In this document: piece after piece, positions 48,201 to 60,032 of the stretch
Layout of the letters: every line of letters begins with the position of its first letter
How positions within the stretch are numbered: the first letter of the stretch is position 1
Origin: Raphanus sativus
Lineage: Eukaryota > Streptophyta > Magnoliopsida > Brassicales > Brassicaceae
Assembly: GCF_000801105.2 (NCBI RefSeq)
Contig: NC_079514.1
Span: forward strand, 7,688,001 to 7,752,000
Direction: 5' to 3'
Length of the DNA: 64,000 nucleotides
Position numbers and translations under genes: made by a program
Notes under the pieces: model-generated
The model's database searches: none
Told to the model about the DNA's origin: nothing
The model's input: the letters and a program-made list of their open reading frames with translations, nothing else

Positions 48201-49946
48201 GATGGAAAGGTCTACTGATGTTCTAGCTGCTGGTTTGCTGGATGTGTCTGACCCTGGGCTTTCTAATAAATACTTCCTCCGCCAGGTAAAATTCATGAAT
48301 TTTTGTGCAAAAATTTGTTTCGCAAGTTTTGGTTCGTTCATGGCAAAGATTCCATATGTTTGTACTCAGAGCTGGGAAGATGAATCTGAAGGTTCGAGTG
48401 ATTCCATAGTAAAACACAAGCCTCTCTGGTCAACTTATAGCTCGAAACTTCAGAAGGGAAAGAAAAAGAAGGCTGTTAAGAAAAAAGGCGATCTCTACCG
48501 GACTTACGGAACAAGAGTTATTCCAGTGTGAGTTAATTAACATAATAAACCAGCTGATCGGACTATTAGTTACACTGGCCATTTGTATCAGACTCTGAAC
48601 CAAAACAGCAAATGATCTAAATTATGTACTCTGTATAGGTTTATACTCTCATTAGCTGATGTGGACCCAATGCTCATGATGGAAGATGAGAGCCTCGTGT
48701 GGGCGAGTAATGATGTAGTCATTGTGCTTCAGCATCTAAACGAGAAAATACCTATGAGGTGAGCAAAATGCAAAACCAAGAAAGTGAAAAAAAAAGCAAT
48801 GAGAAGCGTGCTACTCTGGTCATCTAAATCGGTTCTGATTTCTTGTTTCTGCAGTTATGTTTCTGAAACAGAGAGACAGCACGCTGTTCCATCACAAGTA
48901 CAGCGGCATATACTTGCAGGTATTGCATCTGCTTTAGGCGGTGTAAGTGCACCATATGAAAAGACCTCTCATGCGCATGAAAGACCCGTCACCAACTGGC
49001 TTTGGGCAACCGGTTGTCACCCGTTTGGACCCTTCTCAAACGTCTCTCAGATGAGTAAGATGCTTCAAGATGTTGCACTGGTGAGTTCAATCATTCTGAG
49101 TTCTGAAAGTAAATACAATTTAAATCATTCTGAATCTCGTGAGATACGGTATCTGTAATCCGCAGAGGAATACTATTTATGCTCGGGTTGATTCTGCTCT
49201 GCACAAAATACGTGAGACATCAGAGGTAAGCCAACTGCAACTTGTAAAAAAGAAAATAAGAGATTTATAGTTTCCTCCACTGAGAACTCATCATTTGTGG
49301 TTGTTGTGGTTGTTATTATGTGAACAGGCGGTACAAAACTTTGCATCTGACTACCTCAAGACTCCACTTGGAGAGCCAGTGAAAGACAAAAAGAACAAAA
49401 CGAGAACGGAGCTATGGGTGGAGAAATTCTACAAAAAGACAACCACATTGCCTGAGCCTTTCCCACACGAGCTAGTCGAGAGATTAGAGAAATATCTAGA
49501 CGTAAGTGAATAGAAAAACACCAGATGAATTGTTTGATTACTCTTTTTTTGTTTGTTTGTTAATGTTTTATGACAACAGACGGTTGAGGAGCAACTGGTG
49601 GATCTCTCGTCTTTGCTATACGATCACAAACTATACGATGCTCATCTCAACAGCTCAGAGATTCTTCAGACCACCATGTTTACCCAACAGTAAGTCTCTT
49701 GTTACTTGTCTAAATACATTCTTCAGAGCAAATAAAATGTAACACAAACCGAAAATAAACACTGGTTGCAGGTACGTAGAACATGTACTGGAAACAGAAA
49801 GGGAGAACATGAGATGCTGTAAGATAGAGTACAAATACACAGTTGGAGTCAAGTCTTATCAAACGTTGGTGTACGGAGGAATACTTATTGCTGGTTTTCT
49901 TGTGTACTTCCTTGTCATCTTCTTCTCTTCTCCTCCTTCTCGTTGA
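45210..49946 (+). CDS. Large single-pass membrane protein, At4g16180-like, unknown function
   Basis: Sixteen exons were traced (first 45210-45425, last 49772-49946), about 847 residues, all junctions in phase. An N-terminal signal peptide (SFSSLLLVAFLTVLSGLVS) precedes a long luminal or extracellular region with conserved stretches such as GHAHWHHSAFLDVRESVRSD, VPLEVNVVLVGMNGDGGYRY, VVIDLSAGPCTYGKIETEEG, VVIVGGAHPLHRHEKLAIAV and NWLWATGCHPFGPFSNVSQ. The C terminus has one membrane segment, TLVYGGILIAGFLVYFLVIF, and a short SSPPSR tail. This is a type I topology. The family is plant-wide but I know no function. The exon 8 acceptor (about 47813) is uncertain; several AG sites are possible. The ATG at 45210 (MELRSDS) is used. 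Confidence 0.82.
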
Positions 49947-50773
49947 CCTCTTTTCTTACTTTCAGGGTCGTAGATTTTGTAACGAGTGTTTCTTGTTGAA
50001 TCTATGTGACTATGAGTTAGTTGACATATTTGTTTTGGAAGCAGTATCAAAGTATCACACCCTCTTTTGCACAGCACACAAACTGGTATTACTGAGCTAA
50101 AACCCTTGTCCGGAAGTGACCTTCGAAACATAGGAACATCTATTCAACTGACCTGCAAAGAACCAAGGGTTTGGCCAAATCAGACATCACCCTAAAATCT
50201 GACATTAATTTGTTCAGATTCATCTCACATAACTGTTAACCATACTACTATAGATTCTTGGGAGACTATAATCCAAAGAAACATGATTCTTTCTGGTTAT
50301 CACGTTCACGTCCTGACTGCGTTACACGGTCAATTGTGTTGCAAGTTGCATGAACTTATCAATATATATCTCTTGAATGCTGGCAACCAAATCGTATTTT
50401 TCAGAGTAGGAACGTTATCAAAAATAGAAAAAAGCAATTTGAACTTTGAACTGTTCGAACGACCAAAAATTTTCAAAGGACAACTATTGAAGTCCCAACC
50501 TTCACTTCATGTATCAGTTGCTTCGTTGAAGCAGCTTGGAAGATAACATAAACCGTATGTCAACTGATAACAACTATAACACAAACTTGCAACATAAGTA
50601 CATACTCAAAAATAGAAAGACTTTCAGTTTCAATAATAGTAATATCTCACAATACTTCTTACATAACAAATCAAAGCTTCAAAAAGTATTTAAAAGGAAA
50701 AAAAACAGATAATATGATCAGATTAAAAGTATTAAAAAACAGGAAAGACACAAAAAAGACAGCTGGGGCCAAG
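49947..50773. other. 3' flank between convergent genes
   Basis: 3' untranslated and intergenic DNA between the membrane-protein gene and the AIF-type bHLH gene. No feature recognised. Confidence 0.5.
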
Positions 50774-51469
50774 CTAACCAAGCATGCGTGTCTCTTCGCC
50801 ATCATGACCCATCTCCGGCATTGGTGGCGACGAGCTGGAGCCGGAACCAACGGCGGAGATAATAGCATTCAAAGCACGAATCTGCATCTCCATCGCAACG
50901 ATATAATCAGTGGTTTCCTCTAAAACCACCGGTAACGGTTGTTTCCGACAACCGGGAATTAACCGGCTCAGAAATTTCACTCTCTTCTGCACGGCTGGCA
51001 AACCCTTCCCCTTCAGCCTCAAAACCGTTGCTCTCTTCTTCCTCAACCGGTTATTCCCGGTTATCGATACAACCGTCGCCGGATTCGAATTTCTCGACCG
51101 GTTCAGTTTCCTGAACCTGAGCTTCACTCTCACAGCTTTGGACAGAATAGCTCGGCTCCACAGCGTCCTGCCTCTCGCCGTGACCGCCAAGGACCGGTAA
51201 GCTGCGTCGCGTACTGCTCTACCTCCTCCGCCACGAGGAGGAGGCAGCTTCGCAGAAGGATCCGCGGCTGCGGCGGCGCTGATCCGGAGTTCCCTGAGAG
51301 ATTGAATGATGTTAGTAGAGTAGATCTGCTGTTGCTTCTCCGATCTCCATTTCTGCACCGACGACGACGACGACGATGGTGGTGGCGAAGTAGGTTTTTT
51401 CTTCCGCTTACGTCGAGATTGATCGTAACCGGAGCTCCTCGTCGTCGTTACCGGATAAATCGACTCCAT
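50774..51469 (-). CDS. AIF-type atypical (non-DNA-binding) bHLH regulator
   Basis: Single exon of about 231 residues starting MESIYPVTTT; an in-frame ATG 12 codons upstream is possible. Family hallmarks in order: VQKWRSEKQQQIYSTNIIQS, then AVRDAAYRSLAVTARGRTLW, SRAILSKAVRVKLRF, and KGLPAVQKRVKFLSRLIPGC leading into the HLH helix TTDYIVAMEMQIRALNAII. The basic region lacks the H-E-R contact residues, as in ATBS1-interacting factors (bHLH147-150), which form inhibitory heterodimers in brassinosteroid signalling (family knowledge). C-terminal SSSSPP is variable. I do not recall an AIF gene at this place in Arabidopsis, so it may have moved. Confidence 0.85.
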   Translation of the reverse strand: MESIYPVTTTRSSGYDQSRRKRKKKPTSPPPSSSSSSVQKWRSEKQQQIYSTNIIQSLRELRISAAAAADPSAKLPPPRGGGGRAVRDAAYRSLAVTARGRTLWSRAILSKAVRVKLRFRKLNRSRNSNPATVVSITGNNRLRKKRATVLRLKGKGLPAVQKRVKFLSRLIPGCRKQPLPVVLEETTDYIVAMEMQIRALNAIISAVGSGSSSSPPMPEMGHDGEETRMLG

Positions 51470-53127
51470 GTCAACTTCCTCTGAGGACAAAAAAGTAGAA
51501 ATCAACGAAACAAGAAGGAGATTAGGAGAAAAAAAAAAGAGATTAGGGAGATGATTAAAGCAATGACGTTTACATGTGGCGAGTTGAGGTGGGAAGGTGG
51601 TGAGACGTCAAAAAGAGGAGTTATGTGGAGGTTGAGGAATCCTTTTTGAGCAAGGAAAGGTGTTAATGGAAATTCCATCTTTATATTATCTCTCTATCTT
51701 CGTCCATGTGATCTCCACTCTCAATGTTTTTATATTATCATCATTAATGTTGACTTAACTTAATTACTACTTTTAATACAAATATTAAACAAGATAATCA
51801 ACCTAAATTCTATTTGTCTAATTATGTCGTTGTCGGTATGTTTTTACTTCTTTCTTTTTTTTTTCTTGTCTGAAAGTAAAGTTGCTGTTACACATTTAGA
51901 TGTCTAATTCGTATAGTTCCTTTTCAGCATCTATAGATGTTCACACGTCTGTGCTACTAACATTATCTACTTTAGTAAATGCTTTACTGGTTCTGCTTTT
52001 CGTACAACTGACATCCCAACCCTTAACTCACATCTTAAGTTGAATGGTGGAACGGAGAGAATGTCTCATAATAATAGACTACACTCATAGTCTCTTTGTC
52101 CTTTTTTCCTATTTATCCATTAACTTTCTGATGGAAGTTCATAAGTCATAATCTTTGTGGATCAGAGATAAGAACAGATGTAGAAATCTTCTCCCCGTTG
52201 GTGCTAAAGCTTGACTTCGGCACCTCTATTTCAGTTGTCACAAGGTTTTACCAGCAGATACCTAGCATTAAATTTGCTTCTCAATTAGTTTTAGCTTGAA
52301 TAAGAATAATTGAAGGAGTGATGCTTCACTACAAGTCTACAAACACAAAACATTTGTTTCTCTTACGGTATTGCTACGAAAAGCATTTATCTAATAATTT
52401 TCTTCTTTTAAGTTACCCACCAACCTGACTAACCCCGAGTTAAACATCTCATAGCGTGTGCCTTTGTACCAAACTTCAAGGACCCTTTCAAACAAAATTT
52501 GCGTGACCTTTTTAAACTCGTGGGTGCCTAAAATTGTTTTAAGGTTTGGGTCTTACAAACCCTATCTACCATTGAGTTACCATACATAGATAATTTTCTT
52601 TTTAAACTATCTACTTTAGGGGAAAAAAATATGATAACGTCTGGGAAAACTGGTTCATTTAGGCTTTTACATAACTTCAATTATAATTGACCAAAAAAGA
52701 ACATAACTTCAATTAAGGATGATCACTCACGAGATATGTATGTTCATCTTCTTAGTAACCGTCATTTTCGTAATCGATACTGTAGTTACTATAGATATAC
52801 GAGTAAATTACTTCCAAGAAAAATATATGACGCAACCTCACGGGTCCTAACCATTTGGCATTTTTTCTTGTCTGGTTCCACAGCCACAGGTCCCACACTT
52901 TATCCAAATAAGATAAGATTTATGTTCTTTTTGAACCAAAAGATGTCAACTAGTTTTTCTAAAGGAGTTAAAGCCAAGTAACAATTTGAACGGAGTGAAA
53001 TGTGATTTGTTGCAACAGAGTTCTCAGTAAAGCCTAGTCGTAACAGACCCATAGAGATCTTTTAAGAAGACGAGTCATATTTTGTGCTAAGCATAACACA
53101 TATAAAGCCTTCTATAATGAAAAACAT
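51470..53127. other. Intergenic: AIF promoter and 3' flank of OEP16-2
   Basis: AT-rich DNA with no gene. Contains the scar at 52669-52715. Confidence 0.5.
52669..52715. repeat. 15-bp direct repeat around a short A-tailed insert (retroposition-like scar)
   Basis: ACATAACTTCAATTA at 52669-52683 and 52701-52715 flank TAATTGACC, A6 and GA. The insert resembles GTTGAC plus poly(A) at 58.9 kb. Confidence 0.6.
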
Positions 53128-54311
53128 CTAGAAAACGCTGGAGAGGAGGTTAGCAGCAGCGGAAATGGCTGCTCCGGTAAGAGCAGACTGAACCACTTGC
53201 TCATGGCTTGTCCTCTCCGAGGTCGTCGCAGCCATAGCCGCTCCTGTCAATGCTCCAGCCACCACGCTATTCCTCTGCAATACATATGTGTATGGTTACA
53301 TATTATTTAAACAATCACACACTGATTAACGCTACAATTTTGATAAAGACTCACCCAATCATGAGCTCCTCCACGAGCCTCCTTCATTCCATAAGTTATA
53401 CCCGAATATAATCCAGCTGCTAGGCCTGCCATACCATACCATATCAGTTAACATCCCCACCTTCAATTAAGAATCTACTTAAGGTTAAATTACAACAGTT
53501 GAATTTACATAAATACATGAATATATACTCACCCCATTGGAGAGATTCTTTTCCTGTATTCTTCACCTAAAGACCAAATATTAGTTAATAAGTCTCATAC
53601 AAAAAGCTCATGACTAAATTTTTTTTTTTACCAAACTTTGTTGCTTGCACATGCACACAAGACATGATCATAATATGCATACACATGCAGGCATAATATT
53701 AGCGACCATTTGTAATTTAAACTCACCAGTGCTTCCAGAGATTTGCTGCTTTCCCCTGAAAGTGCAACAACAAATACTATTTAACAACATAACGTGAATC
53801 ATAATACAAAACTGACTTGCACATCTCGATCTCATAAATCAAATACGTCACATATTGTAAATGTAACTGCATGGCATAATTAACGGACCTCTGAGATTAG
53901 GGAACCTATGTGTCTTGCTTCCCGTATTCTCACTCGAGTCAGACCCTGCCCCTGAATATATGAATCAAACTGAAGTTGGTTGGTTGACCTACATATATTT
54001 GAATATGAAGAAAGTAGGAGGTGTTTTTACCATCAACCACCGTGAAATAAGCTTCCCTCGACACAGCTTGTAAAGCTCCAACCTTCATAATGAATCCAAT
54101 TTAAACTATCTTAATAGGTACGTCAAATATATCATCCCTCTTATATAGCTACACATACATGAAATATTAGAGCTTATATTACCCCTGCGGCTTTGACGAA
54201 GGAGTCGGCGATGCTGTTGAGAAGAGGATGACCAAGATCGAACAAGCCTGACTTCTCATTCTCAAATCTTTTGATCTCAACCGTTATCTTTTTTCCTCCA
54301 CTCGTCTCCAT
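53128..54311 (-). CDS. OEP16-2: Outer envelope pore protein OEP16-2 (Tim17/22/23 family)
   Basis: Seven short exons, from 54183-54311 to the last ending at 53128, give 174 residues with every junction in frame. N-terminal FDLGHPLLNSIADSFVKAAG, then a variable acidic loop (GAGSDSSENTGSKTH, the insert characteristic of the seed-type OEP16-2/S form), then glycine-rich membrane helices WGLAAGLYSGITYGMKEARG, NSVVAGALTGAAMAATTSE and SALTGAAISAAANLLSSVF. The family forms channels in the outer plastid envelope selective for amino acids. OEP16-2 is seed- and pollen-associated by family knowledge. Start METSGGKK is preferred over an upstream in-frame ATG. The position fits At4g16160. Confidence 0.92.
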
Positions 54312-54808
54312 TGTTCTTTGGCTTCTCTCTTCATTCATCTTTCTTTGCTTTCTCTCTTGTTTCTTACTGAGTGTTAACACTTCTCTCTTCCACACCACAA
54401 CAAGTAAGGAGAAGAACAGAGAGAGAGCTTTCCCACTCCCTTGACACGTGTTCTGCTTCCCCCACACGTGTCGCAGTCTGACCTATGATCTGTTCACCTT
54501 TCATCTTGTTAACGTGTCTCTTCTTCCTAAAAAAGGACAATGTTACGAACTTCAATTGAATTGATACATAAAAAGGCCATTGGGCCTAGAAATACGAACC
54601 GGGGTTTTTTAAATTTCCGGTTTAAATTGGAGCTCCGTGAGATGATTTTAGATGCTTAAAAAAGTTAAGTTTTTATTTCTCTCAGTAATAACAAAAGGCT
54701 CTTAGGTTAGGATGTTGCTCTAGTAATAGAATTGAAAATGAGTTATTGCTATGTTTTGGTTACTTAAGGTTTGTGAGAACTCCAGGAAGTCACCAACATT
54801 TTCCGCAG

Positions 54809-55478
54809 GTAGCATTTATTGAGGCGCTTGATCAGTAAGCTAGCTCAAAGGGTTCTGATAAATCCAAGAAAGATTGACTATCATACTGGAGCGTTTGCAA
54901 GCAAAGTAAAAGCCCTTTTTTATAATCTCACGGATTCTAGATATCATTTATTTCTTATTTGGTTGTTTTGCAGATTTTTATTTGTTTCTAAACTCTTCTA
55001 TACAGATCACTCCAGCAAAAGATGGAAGAGCGGTGATGATTGAGCTGATTGATGCCAAAAACCAAGAAACCCTTTGGAGGTAAACACAAATAATGTCGCA
55101 TTAAAGAGCTTTTAATTAAGAGCTCCATTCATCAAAGGTCTTGGTCTGGAAAATGTAAGGTGATATAATAAACGCCACCCCTCTTATGAAAAATCTTTCA
55201 CTTTTGGTTCTCTGATTTTATATGGTTGTGAAAGAAATAGCCTTGACGCTCTGTTTTCCACACAGATCAATGTAGCAACGCAGAGAGGTTTTATACCAGT
55301 TGATGAGCGAATGCGTGTGATCGACGTAAATGGAAAGCTGGTTGGTGTTATTTTCATATGCACACCTTATATGGCTTACCATCAGTTCTTACACCGATTC
55401 ACTATTGGTTGATAGTTTCCAAACTTGTACTGCATCGGTGATGCTAATGGTAAACTGATGCTCGCTCCTGCAGCTAGT
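54809..55478 (+). pseudogene. Plastid dihydrolipoamide dehydrogenase (LPD2-like) pseudogene
   Basis: Fragments in gene order: [69 protein letters not shown] and PNLYCIGDANGKLMLA. These match the middle of plastidial LPD, the E3 enzyme of the plastid pyruvate dehydrogenase complex. Missing are the LMPGFDPE segment, the exon encoding the ATG-RAPFTNGLGLEN region, the whole N-terminal FAD domain and the C-terminal interface domain. Introns survive, so this is a genomic relic. It sits between OEP16-2 and the endosulfine gene, the place of At4g16155. Confidence 0.88.
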
Positions 55479-55582
55479 TCCACGCAACAATCTTTTCCCC
55501 CTTTTTGTCTAATTAAACTCTCTGTGGATCTACTTGGTGTTGCCGTGTTGGCTAGTGGTGGAACAATCTTTTCCCCCTTTTT

Positions 55583-55953
55583 CTAATTTGCAGACATATT
55601 CGAGCTTTTAGGGCAAACAACGAAAAGGGTTTGCCGCGGAAATGGAATGTGGTTGGTTTTGTGACTTTTGTGTGAGCCTAATGGCGTGCTTCATGTTTCC
55701 ATAAATAAAACTTTTGTTCAGTATAATTTCTTGATTGTTTCATTAAATGGTGCAGACAATTATTAATACTGCTTCTAAAAGAAAAAAATATTACTGTTTC
55801 TTTTTTTTTTCTTTTCCTCCAATATATAAACCTTGTTTGGTGAACTTTTGAGCTAGCTAAAGACACATGATTTCTCTAAAAAAAACTAAAGAAAAATGAT
55901 TTCAGATTACCTGTTACTCAAAGTCCACTCTACTGACATTTCAGGCAGCATAG
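55583..55953 (+). repeat. Duplicate of the endosulfine gene's last exon and 3' flank
   Basis: The phrase AATTTGCAGACATATTCGAG and the following 350 bases recur at 58977-59370. The copy includes the terminal exon TYSSF plus stop, the GCTTCATGTTTCCATAAA stretch, TCCTCCAATATATAAAC and the ending TTTCAGGCAGCATAG. It lies 1.8 kb upstream of the intact gene. The two copies differ by small indels, so the duplication is not recent. Confidence 0.8.
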
Positions 55954-56379
55954 AAGTTCTGACAGAGAAAATCTGAGATCAGGAGGATTTAGAGAGAAGT
56001 TTTTGATAAGTGATTATACTTGCATAAAGTAAGTCAGTTTATCCATGTATGTTATTTTTGTCTTGCCAAATCATAAAGCGTTTTAGTTATTTAAGGAACT
56101 GATATACCTTCAAAAGGATACATGGAAAGTATTCCGAGGAAGAGACTCTTGCATATATATGAAAGGTCTAATCGTAGCAAAAGAAAATCAAGAAAGAAGA
56201 GCTGTTAATAATTTGCTTTGCATACCAAATGTCCGTTGCTTTGGAGCTTTTTTATGTAATCATCAGAACTGTATAAAAAGAGTTAAGGTTCTTGACTAAT
56301 CAATGGAATTGTTGAACAAGAGGAGGATGTATCTCTTAAGGTGGCAAGTTTGATAGGAACTTCTATTCAAAGAACACTT

Positions 56380-56700
56380 GGCTACTCATTCGTGAGGAAT
56401 TACCAGTCCACAAACTGGAGCAGAGGAGTGTGGTTTACTCATCCTACCACGAAATAATAATTTTACGTATGAATTGATATTCTTGACAAGCTCTACTGTT
56501 AAATATATGCTGAAACGGAGCGGAAATATCAAGCCCTCTTGTACACAATGTCAACACAATCTGGAGACAAGAAGACACCTATTTTTCTCTTGTTAGTTCT
56601 CAGGCCAGGTTTGGGGGTCTCATGCGACGCCTGCCGTAGGACACTATACTGAGGATCGGAATGGGACAATGTCTCTAATCCTATGCCTGGTTTATATCAA
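56380..56700 (+). mobile_element. LINE reverse-transcriptase C-terminal zinc-region remnant
   Basis: The frame around 56522-56640 reads GNIKPSCTQCQH, LETRRHLFFSC, a stop, then FSGQVWGSHATP. The C-x2-C ... H-L-F-F-x-C pattern followed by VW is the zf-RVT region found after the reverse transcriptase of plant non-LTR retrotransposons. Upstream frames are broken. It may come from the same insertion as the RNase H fragment at 59.4-59.8 kb. Confidence 0.65.
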
Positions 56701-57371
56701 ATTTATTCACTATCTCGGTTTTCTATTAGAGTTTCTCAATCAGATTTAATCAATGAGATTATTGGTTAAGATCGGATATACGGGACTAAACCAAAAACTC
56801 AGAAAATTATTTTATGCAGTAAGAAGTTCAATACAACTAAATCATATTGTGCTAAACGTTAATATTAATGTTTAAAGATAGATAATGATTTTGATCTTCT
56901 AGATATCATTTTATCCTCTCCTCGTTTGTATGGATGTGGATACAAGTTTGAGATTAAAAAATCTGGATTAAGTCCACCTGGCGTTACAATAAACAATATC
57001 TAGTATTATTAAATTGATAGTGTTAAAAAGATTTTAACTTTTACACCCACTAAATTAGCAAAAATTACGTGTGATGTACAGATTAGCATATCTTATGTGC
57101 GTGTGTTGTTGTGATAACTAAAGTGCGTGTGTGTATATAAACCTATAAACACATATCTTATCTCACCAGTCACAATCTTCCTCGTCTTCTTTCTCTCTCT
57201 TAAGGTCTCTCTGTAACACTAGTTGTATATTTTCCTTACGCATAATAAGGGTTTTGCGTACACAAGAGATTAATTCCATGATGCAGTTTCTAGGTTTATT
57301 GACTGTTTTCCCTAACTTGATTTTATCAGGATCTAAGAAGAAATCTGAAGAAAGCAAAAGGTTCGAGGGAG

Positions 57372-59005
57372 ATGGCGACGGAAAACAAAAGAGCCGACGA
57401 TATCGTCTTTTCTCAGGAACGAGAGGTAACTAAAATCAATTGACAATGTTCATAATTTTTTTGATACGGCACCGTAATGAAATGTTTAAGGATTTATCAT
57501 CTAGGTATTAGAACATTAGTGTTAATTTGACGTAGGAGCAACAAAAATATTCGCTTTTGAACCATCTTAACAATTCTTAAGGTTTTATCATAATCTGGGT
57601 AGAATTAAAAAAGATTTGTGAAAAGTTTTATGTAATTTTTAGGAAAAGGTTTGACTAGTATTGAATTGTTATGAATTAGAGCAGGTAAATAATAATTTCT
57701 AGTTAAGGTCGCATTAGTAGTCAGCAAGTCAAAAATATGTTTGTTTAGTTGTGAAACCCCAAACGTCGCGCTATCTAAAGACGGCATACACGTTTGTTTT
57801 CATCTTACTTCTATCATTCAAAACATTATTTCATGTAATCAAAATTCAGTATTTGATATGCAGAAAGTCTTTAAACTATGCACTTCGTAACTCATTATCA
57901 AATGATTCAGAAACTGGAACACATTTGTCATAGGGACACAACATTATTCTTTCTTAAAAGATCTTAGATTGAGATTTAATTATATTGACGGCCGTAAACG
58001 ACAGACTCATCTTTTCATGTCAGACCCATTGTGAAACTCAACGCTTTCTTGAATTGTCTGTTTTGGTTTTAATGATATATACAATGTCTGTTTTTTCTTC
58101 AAAATGATTTTGTCTGATTGTGATCGTTAGAGTGAACTTGGATGCTAGCTTAACAATCAGTTTACGATCTTAGACTCTTGTCGTTAATTATACACACACA
58201 CCTCACTACAGACTGCACTTTGGTGTAGGATTTGTCAGCAATATGATCACTATCTTTCTGAGTCTCATTATTTAAAATGTGACGAGAGAAAAAGATATAG
58301 ATTTTAATACGTAACTGATTAGATTCATGTTTGTTTTGCCCTTAGTCGTCTACCTGTGGTACGAACAAATACAAAGGACTTGTGCCAAAGAAAAAGCCTC
58401 TCATTTCGCAGGTGAACTATCTCTAAGTAACCCACATTTTTTATATATTTATATATGATTTGAAATGTTAATATACAAACGATTTAAACCAATGCATGCA
58501 CAGCCCAAACGTGCCTTTTTTGATTCTGCAGACTGGGTTTTATACAAGGTACATCAGTTTATGCTATCTAACCAACTAGATCTTTGATATTTCAGTCTAA
58601 GTAGTTCAATTTTTTATGTTAAATATTATTCCACAGCAACAAGCAAGTGCAGATGAGAGAACAATAGAGGCGATAGAAAACTTAAGACCCAAACTAGTGG
58701 TAACCTTTTATATCTACTTATTTATGCATGTACCAATTGTAATTAATTAGTACTACTACGCATTATTATCATTTGATTTAATATTTTCAGAGAACGCCTC
58801 ACAAGCAACTTCCCCCAAGGGGACCTACCTTTGCAACTGGACAAGAGAATCTGGTATGAAAATGATTATCAGTATGAAAAATAAGGTGTTATTTTCATAT
58901 TATGTAAATGCCATTTAGTTGACAAAAAAAAAAAGTAAATGCCATTTATGTTTAATAGAGAACTGAAAAAGTCGTTTTAATTTGCAGACATATTCGAGCT
59001 TTTAG
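57372..59005 (+). CDS. Endosulfine/ARPP-19 family protein
   Basis: Six small exons (57372-57425, 58346-58411, 58504-58548, 58637-58699, 58791-58853, 58988-59005) give 102 residues, all in phase. It reads KYKGLVPKKKPLISQ, then KRAFFDSADWVLYKQ, then TPHKQLPPRGPTFATGQENL and the short last exon TYSSF. The FDSADW phrase is the plant form of the FDSGDY core, whose serine is phosphorylated by Greatwall kinase in animals and yeast to make the protein a PP2A-B55 inhibitor. A similar role in plants is inferred. The last exon and 3' flank are duplicated upstream. The position fits At4g16146. A retroposition-like scar lies in the last intron. Confidence 0.9.
58904..58948. repeat. 14-bp direct repeat around GTTGAC plus poly(A) inside an intron
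   Basis: GTAAATGCCATTTA at 58904-58917 and 58935-58948 flank GTTGAC followed by A11. It lies in the last intron of the endosulfine gene and on its sense strand. Confidence 0.65.
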
Positions 59006-59378
59006 GACAAACAGTGAAAAGGCTTTGCCGTGGAAATGGAACGCGTGCTTCATGTTTCCATAAAATAAAACTTATTTTGCTAAAATAAAACTTTTGTTCC
59101 ATAAAATAAAACTCTTGTTCAGTATAATTGCTTGATCGCTGTGCAGACAATTGTTGCTGCTTCTTTCTTTTTTTCGTTTCCTCCAATATATAAACTTTGT
59201 TTGGGCGTATTTTAGTTTTACTGAAATAAAAAGAATTATAAATCAAAATTTGATGAAATTTTGAGTTTAGCTAAAGACAAGTGTTTTCTCTACAAAAACT
59301 AAAGAAAATGATAGCAAATTATCTCTTACATAGGTGATAAACTACTCTACTGGAACTTCAGGCAGCATAGGAATGGAA

Positions 59379-59815
59379 TCATGCACAAGCGGACACCAAG
59401 ATCTCAACTCCTCGCAGCTCCTCCACAAATCAAACACATCACGTTCCTGCTTGCCCTCCGCCGGCGATCCCACCTGGTGTACTAGTCTGCAAGGTCGATG
59501 CGGTTTGGGCCGTCAATTCCGGACGTTGTGACATAGATGGGATAGTCACTGGAAGCACTGCACTATCTCTCTCCACCATCTCTGAAGCGCATAGTCATGT
59601 ATCATCAGCTTTAATGGCAGAAGCCATTGCTGTCCATCCAGCGGTATCTCTTGCCGTTTATTCAAACATCCGATTTATGGCGGTTCTATCTGATTCAATA
59701 TCTCTAATCAAGCTCTTGGATAAGAGAAGATACCACCTGAAAGGTTTGGTAGCATGTTTGATATCTATCATTTTATGTTTTTCTTTGATGTTACCTCTTT
59801 TGATTTATTTCTAGA
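59379..59815 (+). mobile_element. LINE-derived RNase H (RVT_3-like) fragment
   Basis: One open frame reads IPPGVLVCKVDAVWAVNSGR, then DIDGIVTGSTALSLSTISEA, HVSSALMAEAIAVHPAVSLA and MAVLSDSISLIKLLDKRRYH. The D of VDAVW, the E of AEA and the D of SDS correspond to the catalytic residues of the plant RNase H-like domain that follows reverse transcriptases. No intact upstream polyprotein and no start; it lies directly after the 3' duplicate of the endosulfine flank. Confidence 0.8.
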
Positions 59816-60032
59816 AATTTCTGAGGTTGATTATGTGGCAAAATTAGTTTTTGCTATGTTTGTAACGAACTTCATTAATGGAGTGTTGTAGAACCTTTTA
59901 AGTAATGCAACGCTTGTTTGATCAAATAAAAATTAAGAACTTTATGTAAGAAGTTCATACCGATTAGGTGAATTTTGGAAACACTGAAGCCCTTGATATA
60001 TCACGTTGGTCCATTAATATCACTTAGGTAAA

